64,000 bases of DNA from Flammeovirga pacifica (GCF_000807855.2 NZ_JRYR02000002.1:573756-637755), one strand, 5' to 3'. Shown: positions 36,386-45,607, counted from the stretch's first letter. Notes: generated by a model not told the origin, from the sequence alone. Numbers and translations are program-made.

Positions 36386-37336
36386 TTAATGCTGTTTTAA
36401 ATATGCTCTGGGAGAGCAACCAAACTCTTTCTTAAATGATCTTGAAAAATGGGGTAAATCTGAAAATCCTAATTCATAAGCAATCTCTTTGGGTCCAAGT
36501 TCCTTAGTTAATAATAACTCTCGCCCTTTATGGACCCTATATTTCTGATAGTATTGTTTAATACTACTTCCAAAAATAATCTGAAAATTATTTTCTAAAT
36601 CACTTGCGGAAATAGTGAAGATCTCAGATAAGTCTTGGGTATTTAATTTTTGATCAATATGTTGGATGATATAATTCTGAACCTTAATTATAGTAGGTAA
36701 AATATCAGTCGATAAATTATTCATCTGTTCTGATAGCAAAGGATTATCATGTCTCTCTATATATTCTAAACCAATAAAGAATAAAGATCTTAAAATGTTA
36801 TTCTGAATTTCATATTGATGTTTCCCACTATAATGAAAACTTTGTGATAAGATATTTCGACACAAACTTAAATCGTGGTGTTCATCAAAAAACATAAAAT
36901 TTAACGGTTGAAAGAAAGAAGTATAGAGTTCGGGATGTAAAGTATGAATGTATTCTTTGCTACATAAAATAGTAATATGATGCGCTTCGTTAGAAGATGG
37001 AAAATTGATATCAATATCAAAATCTGCTTTCATAACTATAAACCCCTGATTGGAATCTATTTCATATACTTGATCATCTAATTTGAATAATAAACCTTTC
37101 GCAAAAAATATAAAGACATAATCCATTTCATAATCAGAACTAAATTGTAGCGTCTCAATATTGTTCTTATTAAAATGCTGAACATTAAATAATATGGACT
37201 TTAAATGATCATCAAGGGAATGAAAATATATACTGCCGTTTTCTAATGCTAACTCAATCTCATTTTTAAACTCACCTTTGAACATTTTCTCTTGAACCTG
37301 CTTATGATCTTCAAATGAAGAAATAAAGTGTTTCAT
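36386..37336 (-). CDS. AraC-family transcriptional regulator (divergent from hydrolase operon)
   Basis: 316 residues. The N-terminal part lacks a clear known domain (beta-rich, FIFFAKGLLFKLDDQVYEI). The C-terminal region has two helix-turn-helix motifs: LNTQDLSEIFTISASDLENNFQ and GPKEIAYELGFSDLPHFSRSFKKEFGCSPRAYL. It lies back to back with the membrane protein / hydrolase operon, with a 21-bp-spaced direct repeat (TTCAACT) between them, so it is the probable regulator of that operon and of itself. Confidence 0.92.
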   Translation of the reverse strand: MKHFISSFEDHKQVQEKMFKGEFKNEIELALENGSIYFHSLDDHLKSILFNVQHFNKNNIETLQFSSDYEMDYVFIFFAKGLLFKLDDQVYEIDSNQGFIVMKADFDIDINFPSSNEAHHITILCSKEYIHTLHPELYTSFFQPLNFMFFDEHHDLSLCRNILSQSFHYSGKHQYEIQNNILRSLFFIGLEYIERHDNPLLSEQMNNLSTDILPTIIKVQNYIIQHIDQKLNTQDLSEIFTISASDLENNFQIIFGSSIKQYYQKYRVHKGRELLLTKELGPKEIAYELGFSDLPHFSRSFKKEFGCSPRAYLKQH

Positions 37337-37353
37337 ATATCACGAAAATAAAT

Positions 37354-37386
37354 ATTCAACTATTGTACTTTTTTGTTCAACTTTTT
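37354..37386. promoter_or_regulatory. Putative AraC operator between divergent genes
   Basis: ATTCAACTATT (37354-37364) and GTTCAACTTTT (37375-37385) form a direct repeat exactly 21 bp apart, with the core TTCAACT at 37355 and 37376, on the same face of the helix. It lies between the regulator start (37336) and the target genes. Confidence 0.6.
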
Positions 37387-37401
37387 CAGAACACGACTCC
37401 C

Positions 37402-37409
37402 TACCTTTG
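37402..37409 (+). promoter_or_regulatory. Putative -7 promoter box TACCTTTG
   Basis: TACCTTTG matches the Bacteroidota consensus TAnnTTTG and lies 17 bp after the direct repeat, 50 bp before the ATG at 37461. No clear -33 element, which fits an activator-dependent promoter. Confidence 0.5.
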
Positions 37410-37460
37410 TAATTGTAAGGTAATCAGATGATTACTTCTTTCAATCTAAAGAATAAAACA

Positions 37461-37880
37461 ATGAATACTAAATTTTGGAAAGCGTTTTTAAAAGTAGCAG
37501 GTATAGTTACTCTATTAGGTCCATTACCATCTATGATTTCTCCTGTAAAAGGAACATTATTAACCTTAAATATTGATCTTTCTAATTTAGACGCTTTAGT
37601 ACCTGTCATCGGTCACTGGGGAATAATGATTGTCGGAATAGGCGTATTGATTTATCATTCAGCATCAAATATTGCAATAAGAAAATCGACTTTAATTTAT
37701 GCAACATTAGAAAAGATATATATGGTATCAGGTGGTTTTTGGCTATTAATGAATGATCCAATATTAGGAGAAAGTTTTATTCCTGTAATGATTGCTGATT
37801 CACTTCAAGTGATTGGTTTTGCGGTTTATTTCTATCAATCCGCCCAAATAACTGAAAAAATTAAGCCCGTTCATGTATAG
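37461..37880 (+). CDS. Four-helix membrane protein of unknown family
   Basis: 139 residues from ATG 37461 (an upstream in-frame ATG at 37428 is less likely because it adds a polar stretch). Four hydrophobic segments (about 12-32, 52-70, 85-104 and 110-128) suggest a small integral membrane protein of DoxX-like or similar type. Located directly before the hydrolase at 53 bp spacing, so co-transcribed. No function known. Confidence 0.65.
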   Translation: MNTKFWKAFLKVAGIVTLLGPLPSMISPVKGTLLTLNIDLSNLDALVPVIGHWGIMIVGIGVLIYHSASNIAIRKSTLIYATLEKIYMVSGGFWLLMNDPILGESFIPVMIADSLQVIGFAVYFYQSAQITEKIKPVHV

Positions 37881-37932
37881 GGCGATCCATCTTCAATAAA
37901 AAATATAGTATCAAATTATAAATTATACAACT

Positions 37933-38910
37933 ATGAAAAAGGTATCATTAATCGATAAATTCTATGCATCATTTTTAATGGCATTTACTAAAGAATATTC
38001 TGAATTAGAAAGTTTTAGAGTAAATAATAATTATAATAATAAAATACCTACGATAGCAAACCCTGTCAAAATTAAAACGCAGTATGCAAAAATAAATGGA
38101 GTAAAAGTTAGATATGCTCATTATCCTAATGAAGGGAAAGATACTTTAGTGATGCTATCACCTTTACCTCAAAGTATATTAGCCTATGCACCTATTTGGG
38201 AAAAGGTAACCAATGAGTTTGAAGTATATGCCTATGATTTACCTGGGTTTGGTCGTAGTGAAGGTGGAATGGAATTCATGACATTCAAAGCACAAGGCGA
38301 ATTTTTATACAATTTCATTAATGCTTTTGATATTCGTCAGCCTCATATTATGGCACCAGACATTGGTATGCCAACAGCCTTATATTATGCAGGAACATTT
38401 AAAAATGATATTCAAAGTCTTATGATTGGTGATGGTCCAGCAATAGCTCCATCAACCAATGGATCTATCATAGATAAACTAGGGTTTTCTAAAATCTGGC
38501 AATTTCTAATTGGTAATTTTGTAGGATCAGGGGCATTTGTAGAAGTAGGTAATAGATTAGGCTATCTTAATTATGTACCTAACGAAACGGAATTATCAGA
38601 TTACATCCAATCGTATGAAGGTCGTTTGAAATTACCGATTGCTTGGTTTAAATTTTATAATGAAAGTATTGCCACAGTAGATCCATTAATTGATACCATT
38701 GATATTCCCACATTAATATTCTGGGGAGGTAATGATCAAATATTACCTTTTGATAATGGTGTTAGAATTCATGAAAGAATGAAAGATAGTCAATTACATA
38801 TTTTTCAAAACTGCGGGCATTTTGCTTATCAAGATCAACATGAAAAGTTTTCAGAAATGATGGTGAATTGGGTAAATAACCATAAAAATAAGACAAGAAT
38901 AGGTGCTTAA
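37933..38910 (+). CDS. Alpha/beta hydrolase (haloalkane dehalogenase / epoxide hydrolase type)
   Basis: 325 residues, cytoplasmic. The fold is shown by VRYAHYPNEGKDTLVMLSPLPQS (oxyanion region), YDLPGFGRSEGG, the nucleophile strand IMAPDIGMPTALYY with Asp143 in place of the usual Ser, the acid in GGNDQILP and the His in NCGHFAYQD. An aspartate nucleophile places it with dehalogenases and epoxide hydrolases rather than esterases. Substrate unknown. Ends the operon; terminator at 38936-38955. Confidence 0.88.
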   Translation: MKKVSLIDKFYASFLMAFTKEYSELESFRVNNNYNNKIPTIANPVKIKTQYAKINGVKVRYAHYPNEGKDTLVMLSPLPQSILAYAPIWEKVTNEFEVYAYDLPGFGRSEGGMEFMTFKAQGEFLYNFINAFDIRQPHIMAPDIGMPTALYYAGTFKNDIQSLMIGDGPAIAPSTNGSIIDKLGFSKIWQFLIGNFVGSGAFVEVGNRLGYLNYVPNETELSDYIQSYEGRLKLPIAWFKFYNESIATVDPLIDTIDIPTLIFWGGNDQILPFDNGVRIHERMKDSQLHIFQNCGHFAYQDQHEKFSEMMVNWVNNHKNKTRIGA

Positions 38911-38935
38911 GTATATAGTTTGATGTAGAAAATGT

Positions 38936-38955
38936 GTTACCTTCGAGGAGGTAAC
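38936..38955 (+). terminator. Terminator after the hydrolase
   Basis: Stem GTTACCT (38936-38942) with AGGTAAC (38949-38955), followed by tcat and seven T. Confidence 0.7.
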
Positions 38956-38970
38956 TCATTTTTTTATAAT

Positions 38971-39210
38971 ATGGAACAAACAAACATTCAGCTATTATTA
39001 TTTAATGCAATAAAGAATAGAGATCTAAAAGAAATCCATCAGACATTAGATCAATATCTTAATGATACAGATATTGAAGATCGTTTATTTTGGGTAGAAA
39101 GATATGATGCTATTTTGAAAGAATTGGAGAAGAAAGCAGCAACTTATCCGGAAGAAGAACTTTTCTGGTTAGATATTATGCGAGCATTCATCGATGTTGT
39201 TCCAAGGTAA
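38971..39210 (+). CDS. Small helical protein of unknown function
   Basis: 79 residues from ATG 38971, which comes 15 bp after the terminator stem (an upstream ATG at 38932 would lie inside it). All-helical, acidic composition (LFNAIKNRDLKEIHQTLDQYL ... EDRLFWVERYDAI). No signal peptide, no known family. The closeness to the terminator makes partial read-through expression possible. Confidence 0.5.
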   Translation: MEQTNIQLLLFNAIKNRDLKEIHQTLDQYLNDTDIEDRLFWVERYDAILKELEKKAATYPEEELFWLDIMRAFIDVVPR

Positions 39211-39403
39211 ATAATTCCAATCCTTTAAAAAGGGTTAGTAAATCATAAATGAGCTTAATTTGATAAAGAATAAATAGGGTAGTTTAAACCATTTAAGATC
39301 TTCAAGTTACTAAGTGTGTATCTAATTAATTTAATAATTCTTGATCCATTTAAAAGAGTACTAATCAGATCAAGAATCTCAATGCTTTAACTTAAAAATT
39401 TAA
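39211..39403. other. Intergenic, nothing found
   Basis: AT-rich, no ORF, no hairpin. Confidence 0.5.
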
Positions 39404-39547
39404 ATGAGATACTGCCTAATTTTATTAATTGCACTTGTTGTAAGTTCATGTGCACCATTAACAGATAGTGATGAAGTTTGTGATCCATTGGCTGAAAATC
39501 CGCACTTCAAGTCGGAATGTAAACAGTACAATTGCACAAATTATTAA
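39404..39547 (+). CDS. Small Cys-rich lipoprotein
   Basis: 47 residues. Signal peptide with lipobox LVVSSC (Cys16) in MRYCLILLIALVVSSC. The mature part has three more cysteines in CDPLAENP..SECKQYNC. A terminator follows about 120 bp later. Short, but the lipobox and composition make it convincing as a gene. Confidence 0.65.
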   Translation: MRYCLILLIALVVSSCAPLTDSDEVCDPLAENPHFKSECKQYNCTNY

Positions 39548-39665
39548 AACATTAATATCAAAGGAGAGAAGCAAAATTTAGGTGCAGCTCTTTCTTGATT
39601 AGTAATAATTTATAGAGGAATAAAAGTAAAGAAAATTACTTAAATGTATTTCAAAATGATAGTAG

Positions 39666-39695
39666 GAAAGGATCAAATTAAACTTTGATCCTTTC
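39666..39695 (+). terminator. Terminator after the small lipoprotein
   Basis: Stem GAAAGGATCAAA (39666-39677) with TTTGATCCTTTC (39684-39695), loop TTAAAC, then TTTTTG. Confidence 0.88.
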
Positions 39696-40331
39696 TTTTT
39701 GTTGTTATCTTTATTGATCTCTTTACTTAAATGTTACTCTCAAAAGTCAGCGCCAGAGGTTCAATTAGTTACATAAGTTAAATCAACAATATCATAACCT
39801 TTATTGTCTATGATATTTAAAAACAGAACCAAAGTTTTGATTTTTTTACTATCATCTTTATTTATAAATGATTGTAATTAACACAAAAAACATTTGAGAA
39901 AGGCCTACTAACACAAGACCATCATTCTGCTACCCTCTACTAGAATAGAACAAAAATAAAATTATCCAATTGAAGCCAACAGTGGCAATTGATAAAAAAA
40001 CATTTTCTACAAGCTTCAGAAGTTATACAGCTACCTCCAATCTTCCTACCCTAGAAGAGTATTGTTTAACTTTTGAATTGTTTCTATTAATCTAAATTCG
40101 AGGTTTAATAGCTAAGTGTACTTGACTCACCCTGAGGTGTTATGCCGTCTGTAAGAGCATAGTTACCATAATATGAATCTGTAGTAATATGATAAGAAGT
40201 CTTAGCCTATTTGCAACATTCAATAAATATTATGACCTGTTTAAGGTAATTCTTGACTTTTTATTGGAAATACAGTATCGATTAAACCCGTATAACTAAT
40301 CAAGATGAATTTATCAAAATAATCTAATTCA
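39696..40331. other. Decayed stretch with gene remnants
   Basis: About 636 bp with no intact gene. Around 39810-39881 a 23-codon frame (MIFKNRTKVLIFLLSSLFINDC) looks like the start of a lipoprotein cut short. On the minus strand near 40105-40206 a frame reads KTSYHITTDSYYGNYALTDG, reminiscent of the ITADSYY part of DDE transposases but too short to prove. The area appears to be degrading. Confidence 0.4.
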
Positions 40332-41081
40332 ATGAAAAATATTCAAATTTTATTTCCAATAATCGTATTAGTTATTTCTTCATGTTCAACTTCTGATGAA
40401 ATGGAACCAACATCGAAACTCCAAGGTTTTTACAGCATCCAAAATGAAAATACACTTCATGAAATAAATTTCACAGGAAGCGACTTTATTGAAAAAAAAC
40501 ACTTTGTGGGTGATGAAATCGAAAATTTTAGCAACGAAAAAGGAACTTTTCAAGAAGTATCTGAAGGTCGCTTTAGAGGTGAAGGTAATACGGAAGTATT
40601 TGAAATGTTTGAAGATGAATTTTTCAAACTCGAAGGAATGAAAACTGAAAGAACCTTTGAAGTTAATCCCTCTGGTACGGTATTTATTAATGGAAAGGAG
40701 GCTGAAAAAATTGAAGGCTTTACAATTCAATTCCCTGAATATAATGAGTCTCAATATTTAAAGGAGGGGTTTCATATGCAAATATCAAATACTGCAAATA
40801 GTTCTACAAGAAATGAATATAAAATAAATTCAGAAGGCGAAATAATTGAATACAGAACGGAAATATATGACGGATATACAAACAACTATAGCTATGTTCA
40901 ATATATTCTAATAAATACGCAAGAATCTAAAAAGGGAAGGTCATACATTGGGAATTTTAAAGTGATTACTTCGGATTATGAAACTGAGTCTTCAAAATCA
41001 TTTGGTTACGCTCCATTAGGTGAGTTTTACGAAGGAGAATACTTCCCCAATCAAAAAGATTTCACAATCGAAATTAAATAA
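40332..41081 (+). CDS. Lipoprotein of unknown function
   Basis: 249 residues with a lipoprotein signal peptide (LVISSC, Cys18). Mature part beta-rich with many Glu, Lys, Ser and Asn residues (TGSDFIEKKHFVGDEIENFSN), no cysteines. The last part ends FTIEIK. No known family. It lies between decayed regions and the 5' region of the IS remnant. Confidence 0.7.
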   Translation: MKNIQILFPIIVLVISSCSTSDEMEPTSKLQGFYSIQNENTLHEINFTGSDFIEKKHFVGDEIENFSNEKGTFQEVSEGRFRGEGNTEVFEMFEDEFFKLEGMKTERTFEVNPSGTVFINGKEAEKIEGFTIQFPEYNESQYLKEGFHMQISNTANSSTRNEYKINSEGEIIEYRTEIYDGYTNNYSYVQYILINTQESKKGRSYIGNFKVITSDYETESSKSFGYAPLGEFYEGEYFPNQKDFTIEIK

Positions 41082-41114
41082 TTCAGAAAAGATACTCTTT
41101 AAATTATCATTAAT

Positions 41115-41261
41115 ATGAAAAAGTTATTTGTTATAAATTGGTTCAGTAGTACCACTCATGGTGAAATTAAGGAGTTTGATAAACCTAGTTACAAACATTC
41201 TGTCAAGGATTTTCATTATTATGGTATCGTCTCAGCAAGTAGAGATGTGATTAATCTTTAG
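41115..41261 (+). CDS. Small ORF of 48 codons, doubtful
   Basis: Reads MKKLFVINWFSSTTHGEIKEF and ends VINL. It has an ATG 33 bp after the lipoprotein stop and no known match. It may be a small protein or a fragment cut by later rearrangement, given the truncated IS nearby. Confidence 0.3.
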   Translation: MKKLFVINWFSSTTHGEIKEFDKPSYKHSVKDFHYYGIVSASRDVINL

Positions 41262-41350
41262 GCAAACAGCTCTTATGTAATGTTTTGACTCATATGAAAA
41301 CAGCCTCATGGGAATCGAGTCAAGGGAATCCAAGGATGATTATACTGACT

Positions 41351-42078
41351 TGTCCTGAAAAAAGTTGACATTTAAAAATACATTATACCCATCTTCATAT
41401 TGCTTGTAGATGGGTTTTCTTTTTCCATTTCACCTTTTGTTGTAAATGAGCTTGGTTTGGAGTTAAAAGACCTATAGAAAAATGAGGTCTAGTTTGGTTA
41501 TATAGAGCAATTGACTCTTTAACTTGTGTTTCCATAATTTCTTTACTTCCAAAATGAATATCAAGAAGGAATTCATCTTTAAGTATTCCATTAACCCTTT
41601 CTGCTATTGCATTTTCATAAGGATCAGCTTGTTCAGTCATACTGATTTTAATATCATTCGCGTTTAAAATTTTTGTATATAACTGACTGCAATATTGAAG
41701 TCCTCTATCTGAGTGATGTATCAATTTTTCATCATATATACGACCCTTTAAAGCCATTTCTAATGCTTCTACAGTGGTTTCAGCCTGCATGTTATTAGAT
41801 AATTTATAACCTACAATACGTTTAGAGTAAGCATCTGTAATTAAATGTAAGTAATGGTGCTTTGTATTACAAGTTAAATAAGTGATATCAGCTACCCATA
41901 CTTGCTCAGGACGATGAATATGAAGTCCTTTTACACAATTTGGATATTTACGCATCCAGTGTTTTGAATTCGTTGTTTTATGATACTTTTGTTTTCTACT
42001 TACTAGTAAATTAGATTCTCTTAAATATTTGAACAACTGATCCCTACCAATTTTTATTTGATTAGAAAACAAAAAATA
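41351..42078 (-). mobile_element. 5'-truncated IS3-family insertion sequence
   Basis: The left (3') end shows a possible terminal repeat TGTCCTGAAAAAAGTTGACA at 41351-41370, like the IS3 consensus TGTACTGA..AAAGTTG. The inside encodes the C-terminal three quarters of orfB; the right end stops abruptly where a Rep-like gene remains begin, with no right terminal repeat and no orfA. So the element is inactive. Confidence 0.7.
41395..42072 (-). pseudogene. IS3-family transposase orfB, N-terminally truncated
   Basis: The reading (225 residues from a TTG) contains the DDE triad of the rve domain: WVADITYL (Asp), HHSDRGLQYCS (Asp) and ENAIAERVNGILKDE (Glu). The segment IKIGRDQLFKYLRESNLLV is where the HTH part ends, so about 50-60 N-terminal residues are missing, and no orfA is present. 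Confidence 0.8.
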
Positions 42079-42512
42079 TTACATCAAATAATGTAGTTTT
42101 TTCCTCCTAATTTTGGAAGTAAAGACCTGTATTTCATTACTTCTTATTTTACTTGAATAAGCATTAATTGCTTTTGCAGTTCTGATTCGATTACAAAACA
42201 TACACCAACTTTGATTACAATACTTTGTTGTAATTTTATTTTGCTCATGTTTTAGTTTCCTTGCACAATGCCAACTGGTCCAATATTTTGGTGAAAATGA
42301 ACTTTTGACATCAATAAGATTCATAGTAATTGAGTCACTTAAATATTTAGCTCTAGCTCTCCTTACTAAGTTATTTTTATGATTCTCTCTTGACTCAGCA
42401 AGAGTAATATTTAAATTGTTATTTTTGCATTTTTAGAAGGTGGGGTACTCAGTTGTGCTAATGTATCAAGAGCACCCCCCGTTTTTTTGGATTTATTGGA
42501 GTTATAAGACAT
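42079..42512 (-). pseudogene. Plasmid Rep-like protein N-terminus, frameshifted and cut
   Basis: Minus strand from ATG at 42512: MSYNSNKSKKTGGALDTLAQ... The frame breaks near 42430, then continues in another frame as NNLNITLAESRENHKNNLVR into the zinc-knuckle-like part WHCARKLKHEQNKITTKYCN..WCMFCNRIRTAKAINAY before a stop at 42079 where the IS remnant begins. The C..WC..CNRIRTAK pattern matches, from memory, the protein Rep family of Bacteroidota plasmids. It indicates that an integrated plasmid or related element once sat here. Confidence 0.55.
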
Positions 42513-42908
42513 AGTTAGTTGTCTCTTAAAAAGAGAAATTTAGTTTAGTAGCTTGCGTGAAAGAAATACAAATTTTTAGCAAAAGAATAGTGAGAAATAT
42601 ATCGTTAGCAGTGGAATTTGTATGAATCATGATCGCTAATAGCTATTGAGAAATTAAGGTGTTGAATATAAGTCTATTTTTGATTGAAATACAAATTATT
42701 TCATAAAACAAAAGGCCCTGATTATATCAGAGCCTTTTGGTCGAATTCTTTATAGTGTCATTCTGAAACACAATTATTTAGAGTATAACCCTTTCTTGCA
42801 CAAAGGTTGCTTCCCAGCAGAGCCTTCAATACCACAATATAATATTTTTTTCTTGTGGTTCTTCGCTCCGCGGAGTGTTTTTAAGGCAATGAAAGGGTTA
42901 GGATTCAA
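42513..42908. other. Intergenic with terminator and a short palindrome
   Basis: Contains the terminator at 42709-42736 and, at about 42867-42876, a short palindromic CTCCGCGGAG. No ORF is supported. Confidence 0.5.
42709..42736 (-). terminator. Terminator after the small secreted protein
   Basis: Stem CAAAAGGC.CTGAT with ATCAG.GCCTTTTG, one mismatch; on the minus strand followed by TTTTGTTTT. It closes the gene ending at 42909. Confidence 0.75.
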
Positions 42909-43217
42909 TTATTTCGATTGAATCATTTCTTTTTTGTCCTCTAATCGCTGAATTTCTCTAACCCATCTTTTGGTAGGATACGCAATCCATACTGCGATTC
43001 CAGGTATTGAAGCTGGCCAAAAAAGAAAAGCCCCAATACCAGTAGTAATGATACCTGCTGTCTTATTGATTCTATTTCTAGATAGCTTTCTTTCGGCAGC
43101 TTTTATTTCAGCATCAATTTCTTCAATTTTCAATTCTTGATCTTTAGAAATGTCTTGTGAATAAGAATAAAATGACAATGAAAACAATATCAAAATTGTA
43201 AAAGTAAAATTCTTCAT
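42909..43217 (-). CDS. Small exported membrane protein with coiled coil
   Basis: 102 residues. Signal peptide (SFYSYSQ) followed by a charged coiled coil (KDQELKIEEIDAEIKAAERKLSRNR), a hydrophobic segment (TAGIITTGIGAFLFWPASIPGIAVWIAY) and a charged C-terminal helix. No family known. It has its own terminator about 170 bp downstream. Confidence 0.65.
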   Translation of the reverse strand: MKNFTFTILILFSLSFYSYSQDISKDQELKIEEIDAEIKAAERKLSRNRINKTAGIITTGIGAFLFWPASIPGIAVWIAYPTKRWVREIQRLEDKKEMIQSK

Positions 43218-43507
43218 ATAAAGAATATATTTAAGTTATTAAACATAAAAGGTAATCTTAATAGATCAATCACCTATAAATTTGATTCAAAGGTAATTCA
43301 AATAAATCGAACGATTGAATAAAATTAGTAATTGTTAATTATTTAGAGGTTTCTGTCATTTATTATGGGTGGAGGGTGGGCCTTAGTTCTCCTGCTTGTT
43401 TGAAAAACTTCCCTTTCAATACTTCAGATAAAAAATAAAAAAGTGCGAGAAAGTTTTGGCCCACAAAAAGCCAAAAAACTTAGTCACTGATTTTTATTTT
43501 TTCCATG
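43218..43507. other. Intergenic, nothing found
   Basis: 290 bp without gene or hairpin of note; includes a G-rich stretch around 43370-43390. Confidence 0.4.
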
Positions 43508-43995
43508 CTAGATGCTACAAACTTTCTTGATTTTTACTCTACTACTAATCGATAGGTTATACTTCGCTAAATATTCTATCTCTCCTTTAATTTCTAGAAT
43601 CTCATTTTTCATTATCAAGAATCTTTCTTTATCTGCATATTTCCCAAGTTATGTTGTAAATATTCTAGTAAGTCCATTTTTTTTTGAATAGGCTTCTTCG
43701 TAAATTTCAAAGATCTTATTTCTGATTTCTTGCCTCTTCTCCTTGGCAACTTGTATCAATTCCAATTTGAAAGTATAAAGTTTTTGTTTTTGCCTTAGTC
43801 GAATTACTTCTTTATTGAGCTGAATTTCTAATAAAATTTTGTATTGTCAATGTCTGGTGCAAATGATCCGAATATAGTAAGTGCCAAATATTCAAGCTTT
43901 TCAAAAATATTGATGTCTTGGAAGTACAAAATGTGGCTGTGAATATTAAGCCTTCTGTAAGGTGTTTGATAGCTAGCATTTGAGAAGTAGTTTTA
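43508..43995 (-). pseudogene. Decayed coiled-coil gene of unknown family
   Basis: The minus strand carries a string of protein-like fragments in changing frames: NASYQTPYRRLNIHSHILYF and KLEYLALTIFGSFAPDIDNTKF, then EIQLNKEVIRLRQKQKLYTF with IQVAKEKRQEIRNKIFEIYE (a coiled coil), and finally LGKYADKERFLIMKNEILEI ending in TAG at 43508. At least two frameshifts separate the parts. I do not recognise the family. Confidence 0.45.
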
Positions 43996-44091
43996 TATAA
44001 TTTTAATGAAGTAAATCATTTTATTTTTTATAACAATTAGGGTTTTTGGCCTCTATTAACACTATTATAATTGAAATAAAAAATAATAATC

Positions 44092-44526
44092 ATGGAATAT
44101 ATAGTAGGATTAATCGTAACACTATTTTCTTTATTAGCATATAATATAATAATTAAGAAGTATAAAATAAATCAATTATTAAATAGTGAGGAAGAATTTA
44201 ATAAAAGACGTAACATTACTCACAGTCATGTAGCTGAACATTTGAATATGTTGTCGAATCAAGACATTGATAAAGCCAAAGAAGTGTTCGATTTAGCAGA
44301 CAGATGGAATGAAAAATCAAAATTAGCAAAGTCAACTAAAGAATGGGTAATATGTAAGGAAACTCAAAACCATTGTTATTTTCTATCATTATTAATTTAT
44401 TTTAAAGAAGTTGAGAATGAAGTTAAGACATATAATGATGTTGAAGCTGTTACAGCTCAAATAAATATACTTGAAAAGATGCTTAATAATGTCCCTGTAA
44501 TAACACGTACAGATCGACAATTTTGA
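44092..44526 (+). CDS. Small membrane-anchored helical protein
   Basis: 144 residues. One N-terminal membrane span (IVGLIVTLFSLLAYNII) and an all-helical cytoplasmic part (EEEFNKRRNITHSHVAEHLN ... VTAQINILEKMLNN). No known family. It lies among decayed genes, and its intact length suggests it is still used. Confidence 0.55.
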   Translation: MEYIVGLIVTLFSLLAYNIIIKKYKINQLLNSEEEFNKRRNITHSHVAEHLNMLSNQDIDKAKEVFDLADRWNEKSKLAKSTKEWVICKETQNHCYFLSLLIYFKEVENEVKTYNDVEAVTAQINILEKMLNNVPVITRTDRQF

Positions 44527-45606
44527 CTATAATGGATTAAATTCAATTGTAATAAACCTTAGAGAATGGAGATCAATAAATTTATATCTTGAAACTTCAG
44601 AGTTTTTAGAAGAAGGTTTTTTTGATATTTATAAATGATAATTTAAAAACTAAAATTATGACACAAGGAAAATATAACACCTACTTGGATCAATATCAGT
44701 GTGCAGGAATGCTACATAGCGTTATCGAAGATCCAGATTAAGCTTTCATTTTAATGACATATACTTGATGATTATACCTATAAAAGGTTTCCAAACATTG
44801 ATCAGTTAAAAAAAATCAAAGGTAGAGTTAATGGATATTCAAGAATCAGTGATGACAATAAAAACGTATTAAGAAAAAAAAGGTATCTATAGAAACATAT
44901 ATGCCTTACCTGAATTATTTAAAATACAAGGTAACTACTTTCTTATAAGTTCATATAAAGATAAGCTTATTGAACATTTATCTTGTACACCTGATAATCA
45001 AAAATTAGACATAGAATTTGTAGGGAAAGTTTTAGACATTACACATATTCAGTATATTCCATGCCCATATGTAGATGTATAGGGAAAAGAACTTCCTCTA
45101 TAAACTATACAAAAATCCGTTTTCAAACTATTTCTCTTGATGAGATTTGAGGTTACGAACCTGGAAACTAATCTTTGGGCAGATTTATCTTCGTAAAAAT
45201 GTACACACTCGCGGTGGACGGGGAAGATGTAGCCCAGTAAAAGGGTAGTGAAGTGGATCATTTGTCGGCCCTAGTCGGGAAAGAGAACTCCTATATGATA
45301 CACTAGAAATTTTCAGTAACTCTTAACGGAGTGCAGTAAGGCATTTAACATAAGGCTGATTGATATTTTTGCTGTTATGTATCTTTATTTTAAATTACAT
45401 ATAATTCATATTATGTTAAATAGAACTATATTATTTAAAGGCATTCCCTCCACCTCTTATTCTACAGTAAAATCTAAAATAAAGGCTTTAGTTTGTCTAC
45501 GACTTTATTTTGTCAACCGATAAGCATTGTATTATGCCGAAAAATAAATGTACTAGATTTTAGAATGACTGATAGAGATTGCACATCTGCATACATATTA
45601 GAAATA
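44527..45606. other. Gene-poor stretch with a broken gene
   Basis: 1.08 kb. It includes the pseudogene at 44658-45082 and a GC-richer stretch around 45120-45300 which has no plus-strand frame and only a weak minus-strand frame of 70 codons; this may be a remnant of foreign DNA. Nothing else was found. Confidence 0.4.
44658..45082 (+). pseudogene. Broken gene of unknown family
   Basis: Starts MTQGKYNTYLDQYQCAGMLH, stops at 44739, resumes as KRFPNIDQLKKIKGRVNGYS, then after a frame change in a run of A bases continues YRNIYALPELFKIQGNYFL and ends CPYVDV at 45082. One nonsense codon and at least one frameshift are present. Confidence 0.5.
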
Positions 45607-45607
45607 A

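Noticed and set aside
39810-39881. 23-codon lipoprotein-like frame
   Set aside because: Stops right after the lipobox-like cysteine; probably a remnant and not a working gene.
40105-40206. Transposase fragment on minus strand
   Set aside because: The similarity (ITTDSYYGNYAL) is too short to call a specific family; only mentioned as a remnant.
45049-45261. Minus-strand frame of 70 codons in the GC-richer stretch
   Set aside because: No recognisable domain, no start support, and it overlaps the end of the broken gene at 44658-45082.
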